Below are positions 1 to 11,795 of a DNA stretch of 64,000 nt, piece after piece. The notes under the pieces were generated by a model that saw only the letters and a list, made by a program, of their open reading frames with translations, was not told where the DNA came from and did not search any database. Within the stretch, counting starts at the first letter, position 1. The number at the start of each line of letters is the position of its first letter. This stretch comes from Bacidia rubella (taxonomy: Eukaryota > Ascomycota > Lecanoromycetes > Lecanorales > Ramalinaceae): NCBI GenBank assembly GCA_032158265.1, contig JAVTIF010000023.1, positions 186,001 to 250,000 on the forward strand, in the 5' to 3' direction. The translations under genes and the position numbers were made by a program.

Positions 1-1132
1 CAGCAGGCACGCTTCACACTCCTTCGGGGTCCCGATTCTCCGCCCTCCGACGTACGCCTCAGATTGTTTGATCATTCTCTCACAACACGACTACATTTAC
101 CCCTAACCTCCCTGCGCGTCCCTCAATCAGTACTCCCATCCTTCAAAGTCCGCCAGACGAGGACCCCTCATGGAATCACACAACAAAAGCCACATCTATT
201 CCTACCCTCCTTACGCAAAGCAACAGTCCGCCCAGTCCGCCCAGTCCGCCAGTCCGCCAGTCCGCCAAGTGCCGGATCCTGCACTTACATCCCTGGTGAG
301 ACAACTACAGCGTGCGGCCCGAAACGCACCAGATCGTGCTCCATCGTGATTTGTCTCATGTTGATTTTTGATCTGCTGTTGTCCTTCCCCGCACCGCGCC
401 CACCAGTTCCCACGATGAGTCCTGCGGACTCGAAACGGAATCTCCAGTCCTGCATTGGGAATTGTAGCGACATATAATCCCCCAGGACTTTCAGGTAGGT
501 AAAGGACCAAGCCAGTGCCCGCAACTACCGGTCTCCTGCCCCACGAGCTAAACGCAAGCATCCAAATCCCGTCCCGTCCCCACACACTCATCACAACGTT
601 TCAGCCCCACAATCACCCAATCAGGCACCACCAACGCCGCAAACGTGCAGCTAAAACACCACACCGTTCAAGACCTGTATTTCCATGCAAGTATGTGGCA
701 CAGACCATCCCGTTTTCCTCGTGCTTTGCACCGCCTTTCCGCATCAGGACAACTAAAACCTGCAGCGGACTACGGTTAAGGGAGATGGCGTGTGACGGAC
801 TGCGCAAACCAAGGAAAAGAAAACTTGGCCGGGAGGTAAGCTTCTGCGATCTGAAACAGAAAATCGACCTGCTTTTAGAAAGGTAATGCCTTGGTGGGAC
901 GGATTGCGATGGAGCGGGGCGAACGTGTCCATGGGGTTGCAGAATGCATGAATGCCATGTGTGAAGAAAATGCCGATGTAGCCGTAAAGATATCGCTGAG
1001 TCCCTCACTGCCTGCAAAATATACATAGGTCCTCCCTTTCCCCCATCAACCCCCTCTCAGCCCCGTACCCTCAACCTCCTCCCTCCCATCCCCATCCCCA
1101 TCCCCTCCCCCTTCCCACATCCCAAAAAAACA
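1..1132. other. Intergenic region, no convincing gene
   Basis: Open frames exist on both strands but none has a domain, signal peptide or coherent splice structure. A short tandem repeat of the 9-mer CAGTCCGCC and its 8-mer derivative occupies about 224-266. From about 1040 to 1130 the + strand is almost pure C and T, the usual pyrimidine-rich leader before a fungal start codon, here that of the gene at 1133. Confidence 0.5.
224..266. repeat. Short tandem repeat (CAGTCCGCC)n
   Basis: Three copies of the 9-mer CAGTCCGCC followed by two copies of the 8-mer AGTCCGCC. It lies in apparently non-coding sequence. Seen directly. Confidence 0.85.
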
Positions 1133-2517
1133 ATGGCATCCAAAATCAAACCCCCCTTCTCCCCCGACTCCTCCACCTCCACCAGCTCCGGCGACGGCTT
1201 CGGAATCTTCGACACCATCCCCGTCCTCTCTCCTCCACCCCACACCCTCCCCAACTTCACCCATCCCCACCGAAACGCCTCCGCCCTCTTAATCTTCGGC
1301 GCAATCCTCCTCTCCATCTCCACACTCTTCCTCTCAAACCGGCTAATCAGTAAACTCCTCTTTCCCAACTCCACCCACCGTTCCCGTCTCAGCTGGTCCG
1401 ACCTTACCCTTTCCCTGGGCTTCTTGGGCAGTGTTGCCTTCTACACGAGCTGTGTAGTCGGCAGCGTAGACGGGAGTCTGGGGCGGCATTTATGGGAGAC
1501 CACGATTGGGGATGCGAGGGAGAAGGAGCTTTTGGTTCCGGCGTATCTTGTGGTTGTGATTCCGCCGCCGACGTTGATGCTGTTGAAGACGACGTTCTTT
1601 TTGATGTATTTGGATATTTTCAGTCCGTTTAAGTGGTTGAAAATCGCGGCGTGGATGGGCGGGGGCGTTAATGTTGTTTTCGGGGTTGTGGCTACGGTGT
1701 TTATGTTTGTGGAGGCGACGCCGAGGGGGGATGGGTGGTTGGGACATACGTTTAGTGAAGGGTATGGGAGGGTGGTGGCGTTTGCGATCCCACAGGCGAG
1801 TATTGGGTTGGCGATTGATGTTGTGGTGTTGGTACTGCCGATCTTGGGAGTGGGGAGGTTGAAGATGGAGAGGAAGAGGAAGTGGGGGGTTGGTCTTATC
1901 TTTGGGACGGCCGGGTTGGCGGTGCTGGCTAGTGCTATGAATGTGTTTTATCGGAATAGGTTGAATCGGAGCTTGGATTTTTTGTGGAATATTACCGCGG
2001 TGCTGATTGTGACGTGAGTACAAGCTTGGTTACCTGGGTTGGAATGCAGGTGCTAATAGAGAAAAGGCTTGCGGAATTGCTTATTGGAGTTATTGTGGCG
2101 TGTATGCCGGCGGCCAGCAGGACGTATCGCCAGTTGCTGCCGCATTACCGACAGCTGCGCTTTAGGATCTCGAAGTCACGCTATTTCTCTACTCTTGGTT
2201 CGTCGAAAGGCAAGAAATCGACAAAGGAGCTGGAAGGCTCATCGACGAGAGTATCTGAGCAGGACGTGGCGTGTACGTGTGGCATGGCTCATGCAAGGGG
2301 CTGTCATACGCATATGGACATGTGTCAGAGCTTTGCAGGTCTGGATGTAGATGTGCCGTCTGGCAGTATCTTGCAGACATGTCTACGGGGCAGTGAACGC
2401 TTGCAGAGGTTGGATATTGAGAAGGATGCTGTGTTCTGGGCTCAGAAGAAGCAGCCTGTGATAAGAGAGGAGCTTGTGAGAGGAGACTCGGGCAGCACGG
2501 TAGTAGAGGGAAGATAA
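1133..2517 (+). CDS. Fungal rhodopsin-fold (PTH11-like) integral membrane protein
   Basis: Two exons, 1133..2013 and 2067..2517, with a 53-bp intron (GTGAGT...AAAAG, CTAAT near its 3' end); about 443 aa. Hydrophobic segments begin near residue 50 and recur through about residue 310, giving roughly seven membrane helices. The junction joins a helix ending ITAVLIVT to LAELLIGVIVACMPA, the final helix and the short conserved segment typical of the fungal rhodopsin-domain family (Pfam Fung_rhodopsin). The C-terminal 130 residues are hydrophilic and Cys-containing and should face the cytosol. Family members include PTH11-type receptors for surface cues, but most have no known ligand. There is no CFEM domain and no obvious signal peptide. 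The start follows a long C/T-rich leader. Family call is confident; ligand and role are unknown. Confidence 0.85.
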
Positions 2518-2739
2518 TGCGTGATATAATGTTGATGAGGCATTGAGAAATGATATTCTTAGGCGTCCTCGGGGCACATCAGCGTTGTATTGTAGAGCCT
2601 TGTCGTAATGCAGAGCACGCTCTCGTCTTCAAATCCCATTTTCGGCAGAAAGCGGCAATTGTCGGACGATGCAAAACCTGCGTCATCGTTGGACTTGGTA
2701 CTTATATCACAAGGATCAAACGCTCTTTTTGCGCCTGAC

Positions 2740-3764
2740 ATGGAGGAAAAGACATTTAAATCATACACGCCGTCGCAAGCACAAGCTTACCTCTCAGGCA
2801 GAGGTCAAGACAACGAAAACCTTTTCAATGTCATCTGCGAGCATCATGCCTCCACAGGTGGCAGCTTTGGCACGCTGCTTGATCTGGGCTGTGGTCCAGG
2901 CAACTCCACCAGACCATTAGCGGAGCGGTTCGACAATGCAGTCGGCGTTGATCCGAGCGAAGCGATGATCGAGACAACGAAAGGCATAGGCATGCAGACG
3001 GTAGGAGGTGAGACAAGCAAGGGAAGGGCGATTGAGTATCGCGTCGGAAGGGCAGAGGAAGAGATGTTGAGGTTGAGCCAGGAGGGAGTGGCAGCCGACT
3101 TAATCACTGCAGGCATGGCGGTAGGCTCGTCGCACAAGTGTCGTAGCAGTGATTGACTCCAACACCCAGGCGCATTGGTTCGACCTGCCCCGTTTTTGGC
3201 AAGCAGCCAGCCAAGTGCTGCAGAAAGGGGGAACCGTGGCGTTGTGGCAATACCCATCTCTGATGTGTCTTCGTAGGTTGCCTGCCCTGATATCCTTGCT
3301 CTTGTCATTCTTATCGAACTTTCGCAGACCCATCAATGCCGAATGCCGCCGAGGCCACTCAAGTATTGAACGGGCTCATTGAGAAGGAGACTGCCGATTT
3401 TGAGAAGCCAGGTAATCGTCTCTGTCGTGAAGCGTATACGAAGCTTTGTATGCCCTGGGATGTTCACCCGCCTCTTGAGGGCTTTTCCAAAAATGGGTTC
3501 AAGAGGATGGAGTGGGATCGAGGAGGCGAGTTGACTTCAGGTGATCATTTCTTCGTAGGCGACAAGACAATCACCATGCAGCAGTTGTACGAGGCAATCT
3601 GTACTGCAAGTATGGTTCAGAGATGGAGGGAAGCGTATCCCGAGCTAGTGGGCACGGAACTTGACGTCGCAGTCAAGACCACTAAGCGGGTGAAGGAGCT
3701 TGTTGAGAGGGATGAGGTCCTCGTAGGCAGGGATTGTGTCTTGCTGCTGTTCAAGAAGTCCTGA
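2740..3764 (+). CDS. SAM-dependent methyltransferase, trans-aconitate 3-methyltransferase type
   Basis: Three exons: 2740..3120, 3170..3272 and 3328..3764, with introns of 49 and 55 bp; about 306 aa, close to the roughly 300 aa of yeast Tmt1. Residues near 45-60 carry the SAM-binding motif I LLDLGCGPGNSTRPLA, followed by the acidic GVDPSEAM. The first junction rebuilds AGMAAHWFDLPRFW, a hallmark segment of the Tmt1/trans-aconitate family. The second rebuilds a His-Pro-Ser segment before MPNAAEATQVL. Family members methylate trans-aconitate or related small carboxylic acids in the cytosol. The start at 2740 is chosen because homology begins there; an in-frame ATG at 2608 would add 44 weak residues. 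The second 5' splice site (GTAGGT at 3273) is the least certain boundary. Substrate is inferred from family only. Confidence 0.85.
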
Positions 3765-4462
3765 ATGCATTTTACGCAACAGAACTGCTCGCCATACACT
3801 GTATCCTATCTCTTGCAAGCGAACGTCGCCATTCCCACGTACCTGGGATGGCAAGAAAAGGTGAGCAGACAGAGGCGTGCGTCTATGGCAGTCATGACTT
3901 CAGTATACTTGAATCATCAATGGTAATAGCGGAAAAGACAAAGAGAATATGGGGAAACCTGGTGGCATTCAGGGGCTGGGGAATTTCATTTTCCCGGTCT
4001 TGGCGATCACTCAGCCCTAAAATAGACCGAGAACAAATTTCTACATTTCATCCACTTCTTCACCATCCATTCACTGCATCACGCTCCATAAATGCCTCAA
4101 CAGTTCCTAGCGCTGGTCATTCTCGCATGATGATGCGTGGAGTAGACCAAGCTCATCGAATTGGCTTTTGCCCGCGCCGCCCCTGCTCACGCTGCTAACG
4201 ACAACGCCAGCGTTTCGTACCCCGTCTGACTGCATAGGGCTGCAGATCTAAGCCCGACCGTCAGCTGAATAAACGAATGAACGAGATTGCGTGGCTTGTA
4301 AAGTTGCAATCTGCTATTCTTTCTTCCTGCTCTTACCTGCGTTGTCCCTCCTGTCACAATCCTCTCGCTATCGCGTGATACATGCCTTTTGAAGTTCTTG
4401 AGTTTCTTAGACTATATCAATAGTATCTTTACATTGAAGCATGTTATGCGTTTGACCGCACC
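3765..4462. other. Intergenic / 5' region of the LtrA-like gene
   Basis: No coherent coding frame. It probably contains the 3' UTR of the methyltransferase and the promoter and leader of the gene at 4463. C/T-rich stretches occur at about 4317-4360. No TATA box stands out. Confidence 0.4.
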
Positions 4463-6040
4463 ATGCCCCCATTTGGACGCCCTGCTCGTGCTCAGACGTC
4501 CATTGAAGACGCCGAACAGACCGAAAACGGTCCAGTCTATCTGATCAAACGACCTCGCTTTGCAGAATCACACAAATCTGCATCAAATTCTATCCTACTC
4601 AGCGCAAGCCACACAACCACTCGATCAGAGGAAGATGGCAGCATCAGCCGATGCACTTCCAATCAGCCTCAAGAAACACTGACAAACCCTTTTGCAGAGA
4701 AACGACGCTTCGAGCTTTTCATCGACCTACTTTGGGCTGGCATAATAGGGAACATTTCCTACTCCTTTGCAGCGGAGGCTTTCGATCCTAAATATGGAGT
4801 GGAAATAGGCAGAGCGGTCCTCAATTCCATCGTTCTATCCCTGATCGCATGGCGCTTGTGGAATTTCTTACAAGATTTTATGGGCAAGTACGCTACCAAC
4901 GACATGGTTGAACGCGCTTTCGTCTTCTGGTACCTCGTCCTCGCCCTCCTTTTCGGAACCAACGCACCTTACCTTTTCTCCGCTAAAGACGACCAAGACA
5001 ACATCTGCATCGCTATCTACCTCATCGCCAAGGGTTCTCTACTGGCATTGGAAAGCGTTTACGCTATCTTCATTCCTGTTCTGAGACGCCACGTCTTGGT
5101 GCGAGGAATGTTCGCCATTCCTCTGACTGCTATATGGATCCCGACTTTCTTCGTGCCGTATGCAACTAGGATAGGCCTGTGTTTTGCAGGGGTGGTTCTC
5201 GAATTCGCTGCCACTAGCTTCATGAACACACCTTGGGCTGCTCGCTTTCTCAAGGAGGATGGGACGTTACCGAACGATCCCGATCATTGGGTTGAGCGTA
5301 TCCGAGACTTTTTTATTATCATTTTGGGTGAAGGAGTGATCTACTTCGTGCGTGGGAGTCCACTGGGTCGCGGCTTGAACAATCATGCCGCAATTGGTAT
5401 TGCTGCTCTTGCCATCTTCTACGTACTACTAAACCTCTACTTCAACGGTGACCAGTCTCGGAACTATGTTCATGCTGTCAAGCGTACTTGGTGGCGAAGT
5501 CATCTGTGGCAGACGTAAGTCTATCTTCCCTCCCTATCTGACCAGGCTTTCTCCTTCTACCCACTTTCCTTTTGATCTTTTGATCTCACCGTACAAGTCA
5601 ATGAAAGCTCACACTAAATCTTCTCCAGCGCGCACGTCATCATCTTCCACTCAACCCTGATCCTCGGGGTCTCCATCATCTTCTTGATCGAAAACCCTAA
5701 TATCCCTGGCCGCCTTCCCTCCAGCCCTACCAGCGATATTGAAGATCTCGTCAACAAAGCGAAATGGGTTTCCTCCAACTCGCTTGCTATCACTGTTGCT
5801 GCAATGACCGTCCTTGCCCTCCTGAGTCGGCCTCTTGACAAACCAGGCACTATGAAGATCGACAATAGATATATCAGACTTGCGCCGAGGGTGGCTTTGA
5901 TCGTTGTGGCTTGCGTCTTGCCGCTCAGGACGCAGATGACTGGCGGGCTGATGTTAGGGATCTTGTGGCCGATTTGCTACGTGTGCTACTTCTGGGAGTG
6001 GTTCGGTGCGCTGGATAAGAAGGGGGGTTTGATTGGGTAA
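4463..6040 (+). CDS. Low-temperature-requirement A (LtrA)-like multi-pass membrane protein
   Basis: Two exons, 4463..5514 and 5629..6040, with a 114-bp intron (GTAAGT...TCCAG); about 487 aa. After a hydrophilic N-terminus of about 75 residues comes EKRRFELFIDLLWAGIIGNI, which matches the 'FxELFxDLxFVxxI' opening of the bacterial LtrA family (PF06772), widespread in ascomycetes. About eight to ten hydrophobic helices follow. IRDFFIIILGEGVI near residue 285 matches the conserved 'RxxxFxIIxLGExI' LtrA motif. Exon 2 supplies the last three helices and includes the conserved His of VIIFHSTLILGVS. LtrA was named from a Listeria mutant that failed to grow in the cold; the fungal role is unknown. Confidence 0.85.
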
Positions 6041-6720
6041 ATGGGTAGGGGATGAATGGGTTTGGCCGTGAATGCAGCCAAGCCCGTCTGACCCATCAAT
6101 CATGAGTTGCTAACATCTCTCTACCGATAAATTGTATAGTAAGCAGGCCATCATCAACCCTTGAACCTCAAGAAACAGCGGCATTGAATACACTGTGGTA
6201 CTGTGGCTATTCAGAAAGACATCTAATGGACTTCATCCCAGTGTGTTTCCTCATAGGCTTGGATGCTCTAGTTTGATCATGGCATTTGAGCTATCTTCAA
6301 GCTACACTTCTTTCCCGATACGCGGAGTCCAGAAATAGCAACATGACCACAGTCAAAGAAAGAGTCTTTGTCTACTACTATCTTTCTTTCCATCGTGACT
6401 ATCATTTAGAGAAGCACAGCCTTGTGTTCTCCAATTGCTGATCAAGGCCTTTGAAATCACGCTCAAGAACAAAGGCATACCTATCGCTCTTTCAACCACT
6501 ACCAGCCACACACAAGCACTTGCTTGTTCTCCAGCATAATGGCCCACTCGAACATCGACTATATCCTCCCACTCAGGTTCTTGAATTGTCACCCCCACAT
6601 ACGTTCGTTCCATCAGAGGTTTCTGGCAGACTCGTTCCATTCGCTTCCAGTTTTCTCACATACTTTCATTTCTATCTCCTTGACGGACTACCTTCTCAAC
6701 TCTCTCTACATCCTTCCACA
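6041..6720. other. Intergenic region with C/T-rich leader
   Basis: An open frame runs through the right half of this stretch into the next gene but has no protein-like composition before 6721. About 6540-6720 is pyrimidine-rich and is best read as 5' UTR. Nothing else is seen. Confidence 0.4.
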
Positions 6721-7521
6721 ATGTGTTTCGGCACCAAAAAGAAACCCCGCCGCGGCGCCCACGCCAACGTCCCCCGCCCCAAACACCCCAAACACCACCC
6801 CGGCGCCACCAAGCTCACAGGCCACACCACCGCCCACCAGGCCACCAAAGACTTCCGCGGCAAACACTCGAAAACCGGCACCCGCGATTACCACAACACA
6901 ACGAATATAAACTATAAACGCATGCAATTCCCTCCCGGCCACTCGCTGCACGTGCCCGCGACCCATCGCCCCCACCCACCACGCACCTCCTCCCTCCCCA
7001 AATCCGTGAAGGGAGGTAAGGGGGTCCTCTCAGGATATCATCATTCTAGCAACTACCCCCCAATGTTTCGCGAGAGTTACGATAAGAAACCCCTCCCCTC
7101 TCTCCCATCAGTGAAATCCAAATCCCTACCTCCGCCACAGAAGAAGAAATCCTCCAGCACTTCTTCATATGCTTCATATGGGGGTCCACCTCCAGATCTA
7201 CCGAGCGTGTTTACGACGTTCGGGGTGGGTGGGGATATGAAGGGGCGGAATAGTGGTCACCCACCCGCCCTCCCACCGCTCCCACTGAAACCCCACAAGA
7301 GCACAGAGGTCAAGAGAGTAGAAGCCTCATTTAAACCCCTGGATAATATTGGGGGGTATAGAGGCGTGAAGAGTGTTAAGGGGAGTATCATTGGTGGTGC
7401 TGGTTATGGTGGTTATGGTGGTGGGAGGTATGAGGGAGCGGCGTTTATTGAGGAGCAGATGAGGGGGAGTTTATGGGGTAGGGGGCCGGAGTTGGGGTTG
7501 GGAGAAGGACGGGGGTTTTGA
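6721..7521 (+). CDS. Basic low-complexity protein with MCFG N-terminus
   Basis: Single exon, 266 aa. The start at 6721 is chosen over the longer in-frame ORF from 6451 because MCFGTKKKPRRG is a recurrent N-terminus of fungal conserved hypotheticals and because the upstream DNA is a pyrimidine-rich leader. Cys2 next to a Lys/Arg-rich stretch would suit lipid anchoring to a membrane, but this is inference. The body is rich in His, Pro, Lys and Ser, with a 'HxxGATKLTGHTTAHQATKDF' segment near residue 35. The C-terminus is Gly/Tyr-rich (GYGGYGGGRYEG). No enzymatic domain or membrane helix is seen, and the function is unknown. Confidence 0.65.
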   Translation: MCFGTKKKPRRGAHANVPRPKHPKHHPGATKLTGHTTAHQATKDFRGKHSKTGTRDYHNTTNINYKRMQFPPGHSLHVPATHRPHPPRTSSLPKSVKGGKGVLSGYHHSSNYPPMFRESYDKKPLPSLPSVKSKSLPPPQKKKSSSTSSYASYGGPPPDLPSVFTTFGVGGDMKGRNSGHPPALPPLPLKPHKSTEVKRVEASFKPLDNIGGYRGVKSVKGSIIGGAGYGGYGGGRYEGAAFIEEQMRGSLWGRGPELGLGEGRGF

Positions 7522-8117
7522 GGACTCTCTCACGTTTGTAGGTGCGTTTTCTGTTGCTAAGGAAGGACTGGGATTTCTCTTTGCGGTTTAAGAGCTTTTT
7601 TCTCTCTTCTCTTATTACAAAAAAGATCCTTTGGATTGATTTTAGATTGATATTTTCTTCTTTTTTCTTTTGCGTGGGGGGATATAGTAAGGGATTTAAT
7701 GCATGGAAATTATCCTGAAGCAAGATCGAAGCTTTTGATTTATTCTAGATCGTGAAGGAAAGGAGAGTGCGAGGCCTGCAGATTGTGGCTGTGTTTTAGT
7801 TGAAGGGGTTTAAGATGAGGTAGGGTATTCTCTTCTCGAATGAAGATATGAGGACTTCTATTGGTGGTGATTTCAATTTCTTTAAGTAGCATTGTGTACA
7901 AGGCGAGGACGGTATTGGTTGAACTGTTACGGCAGGTTCTAGAGGAGGTAGGGAAGGGTCGACTTTTGAAGTATTGAAGTATTGAATGTAGGATATCATA
8001 TTTTTGTTATAGTTGTAGTACTGAGTAGGGTATCATGTTTCACCTGGTACGGAAATCTCCAATACCTTTCTTATTTACAGAATCTGTGCGCTGCACGAGC
8101 TCTTTCACCTCTCTCCT
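7522..8117. other. Convergent 3' region
   Basis: Lies between the 3' ends of the gene at 6721 (+) and the MFS gene at 8118 (-). T-rich runs occur at about 7590-7670. No coding structure is seen. Confidence 0.4.
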
Positions 8118-9953
8118 TTACACCTTCTCTCCTCCCACACTTTTCTCGTCCTTCTCGTCCTCACCCGCCACGTCCTTTCCCTCTTTGTCTTTCTTATCCT
8201 TCCCCTCCCGACAACTCCTCCACTCAATCCCAACAGCCCCCAAAAAAGCAAAACACGCCAGCGCAAGCGCAACCTCAAAGCACCTAACCAAACTTCTATT
8301 GTAGACGCTCAGCACGCCTGCCAATTGCCCTCGGCTCACAACATCCCTCAACTCCGTCGCTCCCGTATTCACCACAATTCTCGGATCCAGGCCCGCGATC
8401 CCGCGAAGGCCATGTGCTAGCTCGTTCGTGAAGACATTCTGTGAAACAGACACGAATACTGCGCCGCCCATCTGCATCATGAAGATGATGAGACTCACGC
8501 CTGTGGCTACGTCTTCTTGTTTGAGAACGGTTTGGACGGCGATGGAGGTTTGTTGCATGCCCATGCCTAAGCCGAAGCCGAAGACGAATTGGTAGCCGAT
8601 CCATTTCGCGTGGCCTGTGTACGGTGTGAATGTGGTGATGAGGCCAGCACCGATTGAGATGAGAATTGTGGAGGCGATGATGAAGGGCAAATAGTAGCCT
8701 ATTCGATTCACGGCTATACCTGTCATAATTGAGGCGACGACGAGCGAGAGGACGAACGGTAGGATCATGATCCCGGACTTGACGGCGCTCACGTCTTTTA
8801 TGGCTTGGAACCACAAGGGTAGGTAGTAGACCATCGACATCATGGCCCCGCCAGCCACGAATTGCAGGAACATGCTGCACGCTACCGAACGCTGGGATGC
8901 GATGTGCGGGGGCACAGTGGCCAACCTTTTCTTCCATAGTTGGACGGCTACGAAGGCCATCGCTAGGATACCGAAGAGGATAAGGAGGACGATAATGCGG
9001 GCGGAGGACCAGGCGTAGGTTGTTCCTCCCCATTGAAGTGCAAGGAGTAAGCAAACGACTGCGGGCATGAAGAGGCATGTGCCGATTGGGTCAAGTTGAC
9101 GAAGTTGCTGCCGCCACGGTGTGTTTGCATTCTTTGCTGGTGGGAGCTTGAGGAGGACGAACAGGGCAGCTGTGGAGGCTCCTCCGATGGGCAGATTGAT
9201 ATAGAAGCACCAGCGCCAGCTGACTTTGTCCGTAAAGACTCCACCGAGTAAGGGTCCAGCCACTGAGGCGATCCCAAAGATGGCGCCAATCAAGCCTTGA
9301 AACAAAGGCCGTTTGTGTAGCGGGACGGTGTAGATTATAATGACGATGGCGCCGCTGGTCACGCCGGCGGCGCCCACGCCAGCGACAGCACGTCCAAGGA
9401 TGAAGGCGGTCGAATTGGGCGCGGCACCGCAGATTGCGCTGCCGATCTCGAAGAGCAGAATGGCAGCCATGAAGACATTCTTGGGATTGTAGAATGTGTA
9501 GATGCGTCCGAAGAGCAGTTGGAAGGCGCAGAGTGTGAGCATGTATGCGGAGCCGTACCAGCCTACGTCGCCGAGGGAGTGAAAGCGGTCGGTTATGACG
9601 GGTATTGCTGTCACGATTATAGTGCGGTCGAGGGCGACGAGGAAGAAGGCGAGGTAGAGCGAGGTTATTATGGGGATCAATTTGCGGGTTGAAGGGTAGG
9701 TGGGCTCCTCGTTGCCGTGCGCTGTCTGTGGTTTCGTGGAGGGCCCGTCGAGAGGAAAGGCTTTCTCGAGGTCGGTGGAGGACATTGAGGCATGAGAGGA
9801 GGAGGTTTTGGTGATGGGCTTCCCCTTGAGGGAGCTGGCCCTGCTGCTTACGCCGGTATTGTGGCCCTGCTCTTTCTCATTGCCTGTGGTAGGGAGGTGG
9901 ACGCTGGCTATCTTCTCCAGGTCTAGTTGTGGAGTTGGATTTGCTGACTCCAT
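8118..9953 (-). CDS. MFS multidrug exporter, 14-TM DHA2-type
   Basis: Single exon, 611 aa from the ATG at 9953. An in-frame ATG at 10019 is possible, but MESANPTPQLDLEKI starts a typical hydrophilic N-tail. After about 95 polar residues the first helix ends in LDRTIIVTAIPVITDRF, the D1 motif of 14-TM drug:H+ antiporters. Motif A-like GRIYTFYNPK follows. Motif C appears as GIASVAGPLLGGVFTD, then WRWCFYINLPIGG. About 14 hydrophobic helices can be counted, and the C-tail is Lys/Glu/Asp-rich. Members export toxins, azoles or other xenobiotics across the plasma membrane by proton antiport. No biosynthetic genes adjoin it, so the substrate cannot be inferred. Confidence 0.92.
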   Translation of the reverse strand: MESANPTPQLDLEKIASVHLPTTGNEKEQGHNTGVSSRASSLKGKPITKTSSSHASMSSTDLEKAFPLDGPSTKPQTAHGNEEPTYPSTRKLIPIITSLYLAFFLVALDRTIIVTAIPVITDRFHSLGDVGWYGSAYMLTLCAFQLLFGRIYTFYNPKNVFMAAILLFEIGSAICGAAPNSTAFILGRAVAGVGAAGVTSGAIVIIIYTVPLHKRPLFQGLIGAIFGIASVAGPLLGGVFTDKVSWRWCFYINLPIGGASTAALFVLLKLPPAKNANTPWRQQLRQLDPIGTCLFMPAVVCLLLALQWGGTTYAWSSARIIVLLILFGILAMAFVAVQLWKKRLATVPPHIASQRSVACSMFLQFVAGGAMMSMVYYLPLWFQAIKDVSAVKSGIMILPFVLSLVVASIMTGIAVNRIGYYLPFIIASTILISIGAGLITTFTPYTGHAKWIGYQFVFGFGLGMGMQQTSIAVQTVLKQEDVATGVSLIIFMMQMGGAVFVSVSQNVFTNELAHGLRGIAGLDPRIVVNTGATELRDVVSRGQLAGVLSVYNRSLVRCFEVALALACFAFLGAVGIEWRSCREGKDKKDKEGKDVAGEDEKDEKSVGGEKV

Positions 9954-10061
9954 AATGAGAAGCGGAGGGAAGATCAGGTATAGGAATGGAAACGAATGTT
10001 GAATCAGTGGGTTTCCCAAGGCCAGGGGATTGGAGGAAGAGGAAGAGGAGGAGCGACAGCT

Positions 10062-10069
10062 TTATATAA
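10062..10069 (-). promoter_or_regulatory. TATA-box-like element upstream of the DHA2 MFS gene
   Basis: The minus strand reads TTATATAA about 110 bp upstream of the chosen start codon at 9953. A strongly pyrimidine-rich tract (minus strand) lies between it and the ATG. Position and sequence fit a fungal core promoter, but there is no direct evidence of transcription. Confidence 0.45.
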
Positions 10070-11116
10070 CATGGCGGCGACCGGGTTTTTAGCTGTTTGA
10101 CTATTCCGTATAGTCGTATTAGAACGGACTATAGCAGAGTCCGGACTCTTTTCAATTAGTAGCTGCTATGAGTCTTTCGAGATGAAGGGCGGGCATATCG
10201 GAGTCATAGAAAAGCCCGAGTCCGCTTGGCCCGAGACTCTGTCCTCTGCGAATGGGTTTCGAATCTTGTTACGTGTGCGACGCTCCTTCTCATTGTTGCC
10301 CCCTCGGCCCCATCGATGATTTCTTTTTCAGAACCATGGTGCATCGAGAGGTAGTACAAAGGCCAGCTGATACCACTGACAGCGATACTCGAGATCAATC
10401 TGTTCGCTACTAGCTCCAGTGACATGCTGTGTCAGTCCAATCACCGTTTACTCAATGTTCGGAAACGAGCCTCGGGTATTGACAGCTTGAGATGGCAGAT
10501 CAGCACGGGCGCTGAGGTCTGTCTGACTGTGATCGTCTCAGTGCCTGAAACCCTCTAGGTCATAAAGAGTGGTGATGATAGCATTGCACAAGAATTTGCA
10601 GTAACTAGGTCTTTTCAACGATACCTCAAATGACCTGCTTCAATATATACTCCGTGACATTGGAAGAGGCTAGAAATCTTCCTCTTTGTCCTGGATACTT
10701 AGTTCCATGTGTGAGCTGAGTAGCAGCATGAACCCCTCGAAGGCGTTGATCAACATGAGGTCTCGCGACCGCAGTCTTTACAGCTATATTTGAAGCTTGA
10801 CGGTTTTGCTAAACACGAGCCAATGGAACCTTGATTCGCACGTGGAACAACCTCTCGGCAATCTCAAATGTCTTTGGTGCGGATCTGGCAGATCTTACTA
10901 CGCGACCCCATTGGTTGCCGAGCGAGAATATCTCACACTGATGGGTTTCTGCCGAGAAACATGGATATCCGCCCAGGCAGTGGTACTTCTTGAACGCGTC
11001 GCAATCATGGATTTCCTAAAAGCCGAGTGCAGACAGCCCAGAGCTTTAGTGGACATTGACATTGTACGGGCTTTACTTGCCCTGTGCATGAGCACGGAGC
11101 CACTTCGCACTATAAG
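10070..11116. other. Intergenic region, nothing convincing
   Basis: The longest frame (10797..11147, +) lacks homology-like composition and overlaps the start of the next gene. No repeat or RNA gene was recognised. Confidence 0.4.
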
Positions 11117-11688
11117 ATGCAAATCTTACTATATGTTGTGTTTCTAGGCCTCATTGAGCGTATCTTCACCTTACCTACACTACTGAACGCACCCGCCCAC
11201 TCACAGACACCATCCACAGATCCCACGGATCAAACCGGCGAAAACCTCACCATCACTTGCTACGAAGAATTCCCAAACTTACCAGTCACCGAATCCCGCT
11301 GTTCTCCATTGTTTGACGCTCTCGAAAAAATCCCAAACCTTGATGAGCAGCAGTGGGTGAGCACTCAGGACTTCAAACCGTTGCGTTACCACAACAGGGA
11401 CATTTGCAGCCTCAGTCTCAAGCCAGTATTGGATTTTGGATGGGACAGATTCTCCTTGGCAGATTGGCTAATGAACCTGCGAGATGTTCTTCGGTATTTC
11501 ATTGTCACCACACTCCTATAGAAAGATGCTAAAAGCTTCATAGATACTGCTCCGAGAGTGGACGGCCGGGACTGGGGGGCCAGGTCTCCCTTGGCCAACG
11601 AGGATATTTTCAGGCCATAGCCCAAGCTGACTATTTCGAGCAAGCAGAAATATCGGCAGAAGGCAGTTCTTCCATGGACGTCTCTTAG
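11117..11688 (+). CDS. Small secreted protein, Cys-containing, effector-like
   Basis: Two exons, 11117..11493 and 11544..11688, with a 50-bp intron (GTATTT...GCTAAAAGCTTCATAG); 173 aa. MQILLYVVFLGLIERIFTLP is a probable signal peptide. The mature part contains ITCYEEFPNLPVTESRCSPLF, then DICSLSL and a Trp/Phe-rich DRFSLADWLMNLRDVL segment. The splice joins this to RYCSESGRPGLGGQVSLGQ, placing a further Cys and a Gly-rich strand where this class of fungal secreted proteins normally has them. That continuity is the main support for the intron, since unspliced reading stops at 11521. Function unknown. It sits alone between an MFS gene and other orphan genes. Confidence 0.6.
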
Positions 11689-11795
11689 TGCTGGACACTG
11701 GCTCTGCACACCTACATATGTAGAGGATAATCTCAAGATAAATACAGACTGTCGGGTCATTGGAAGTGCTATTAGGAAGCCTCTACTAGCTTTCT

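Noticed and set aside
6451..6720. N-terminal extension of the gene at 6721
   Set aside because: Open in frame but reads as pyrimidine-rich leader. The conserved MCFG start is at 6721.
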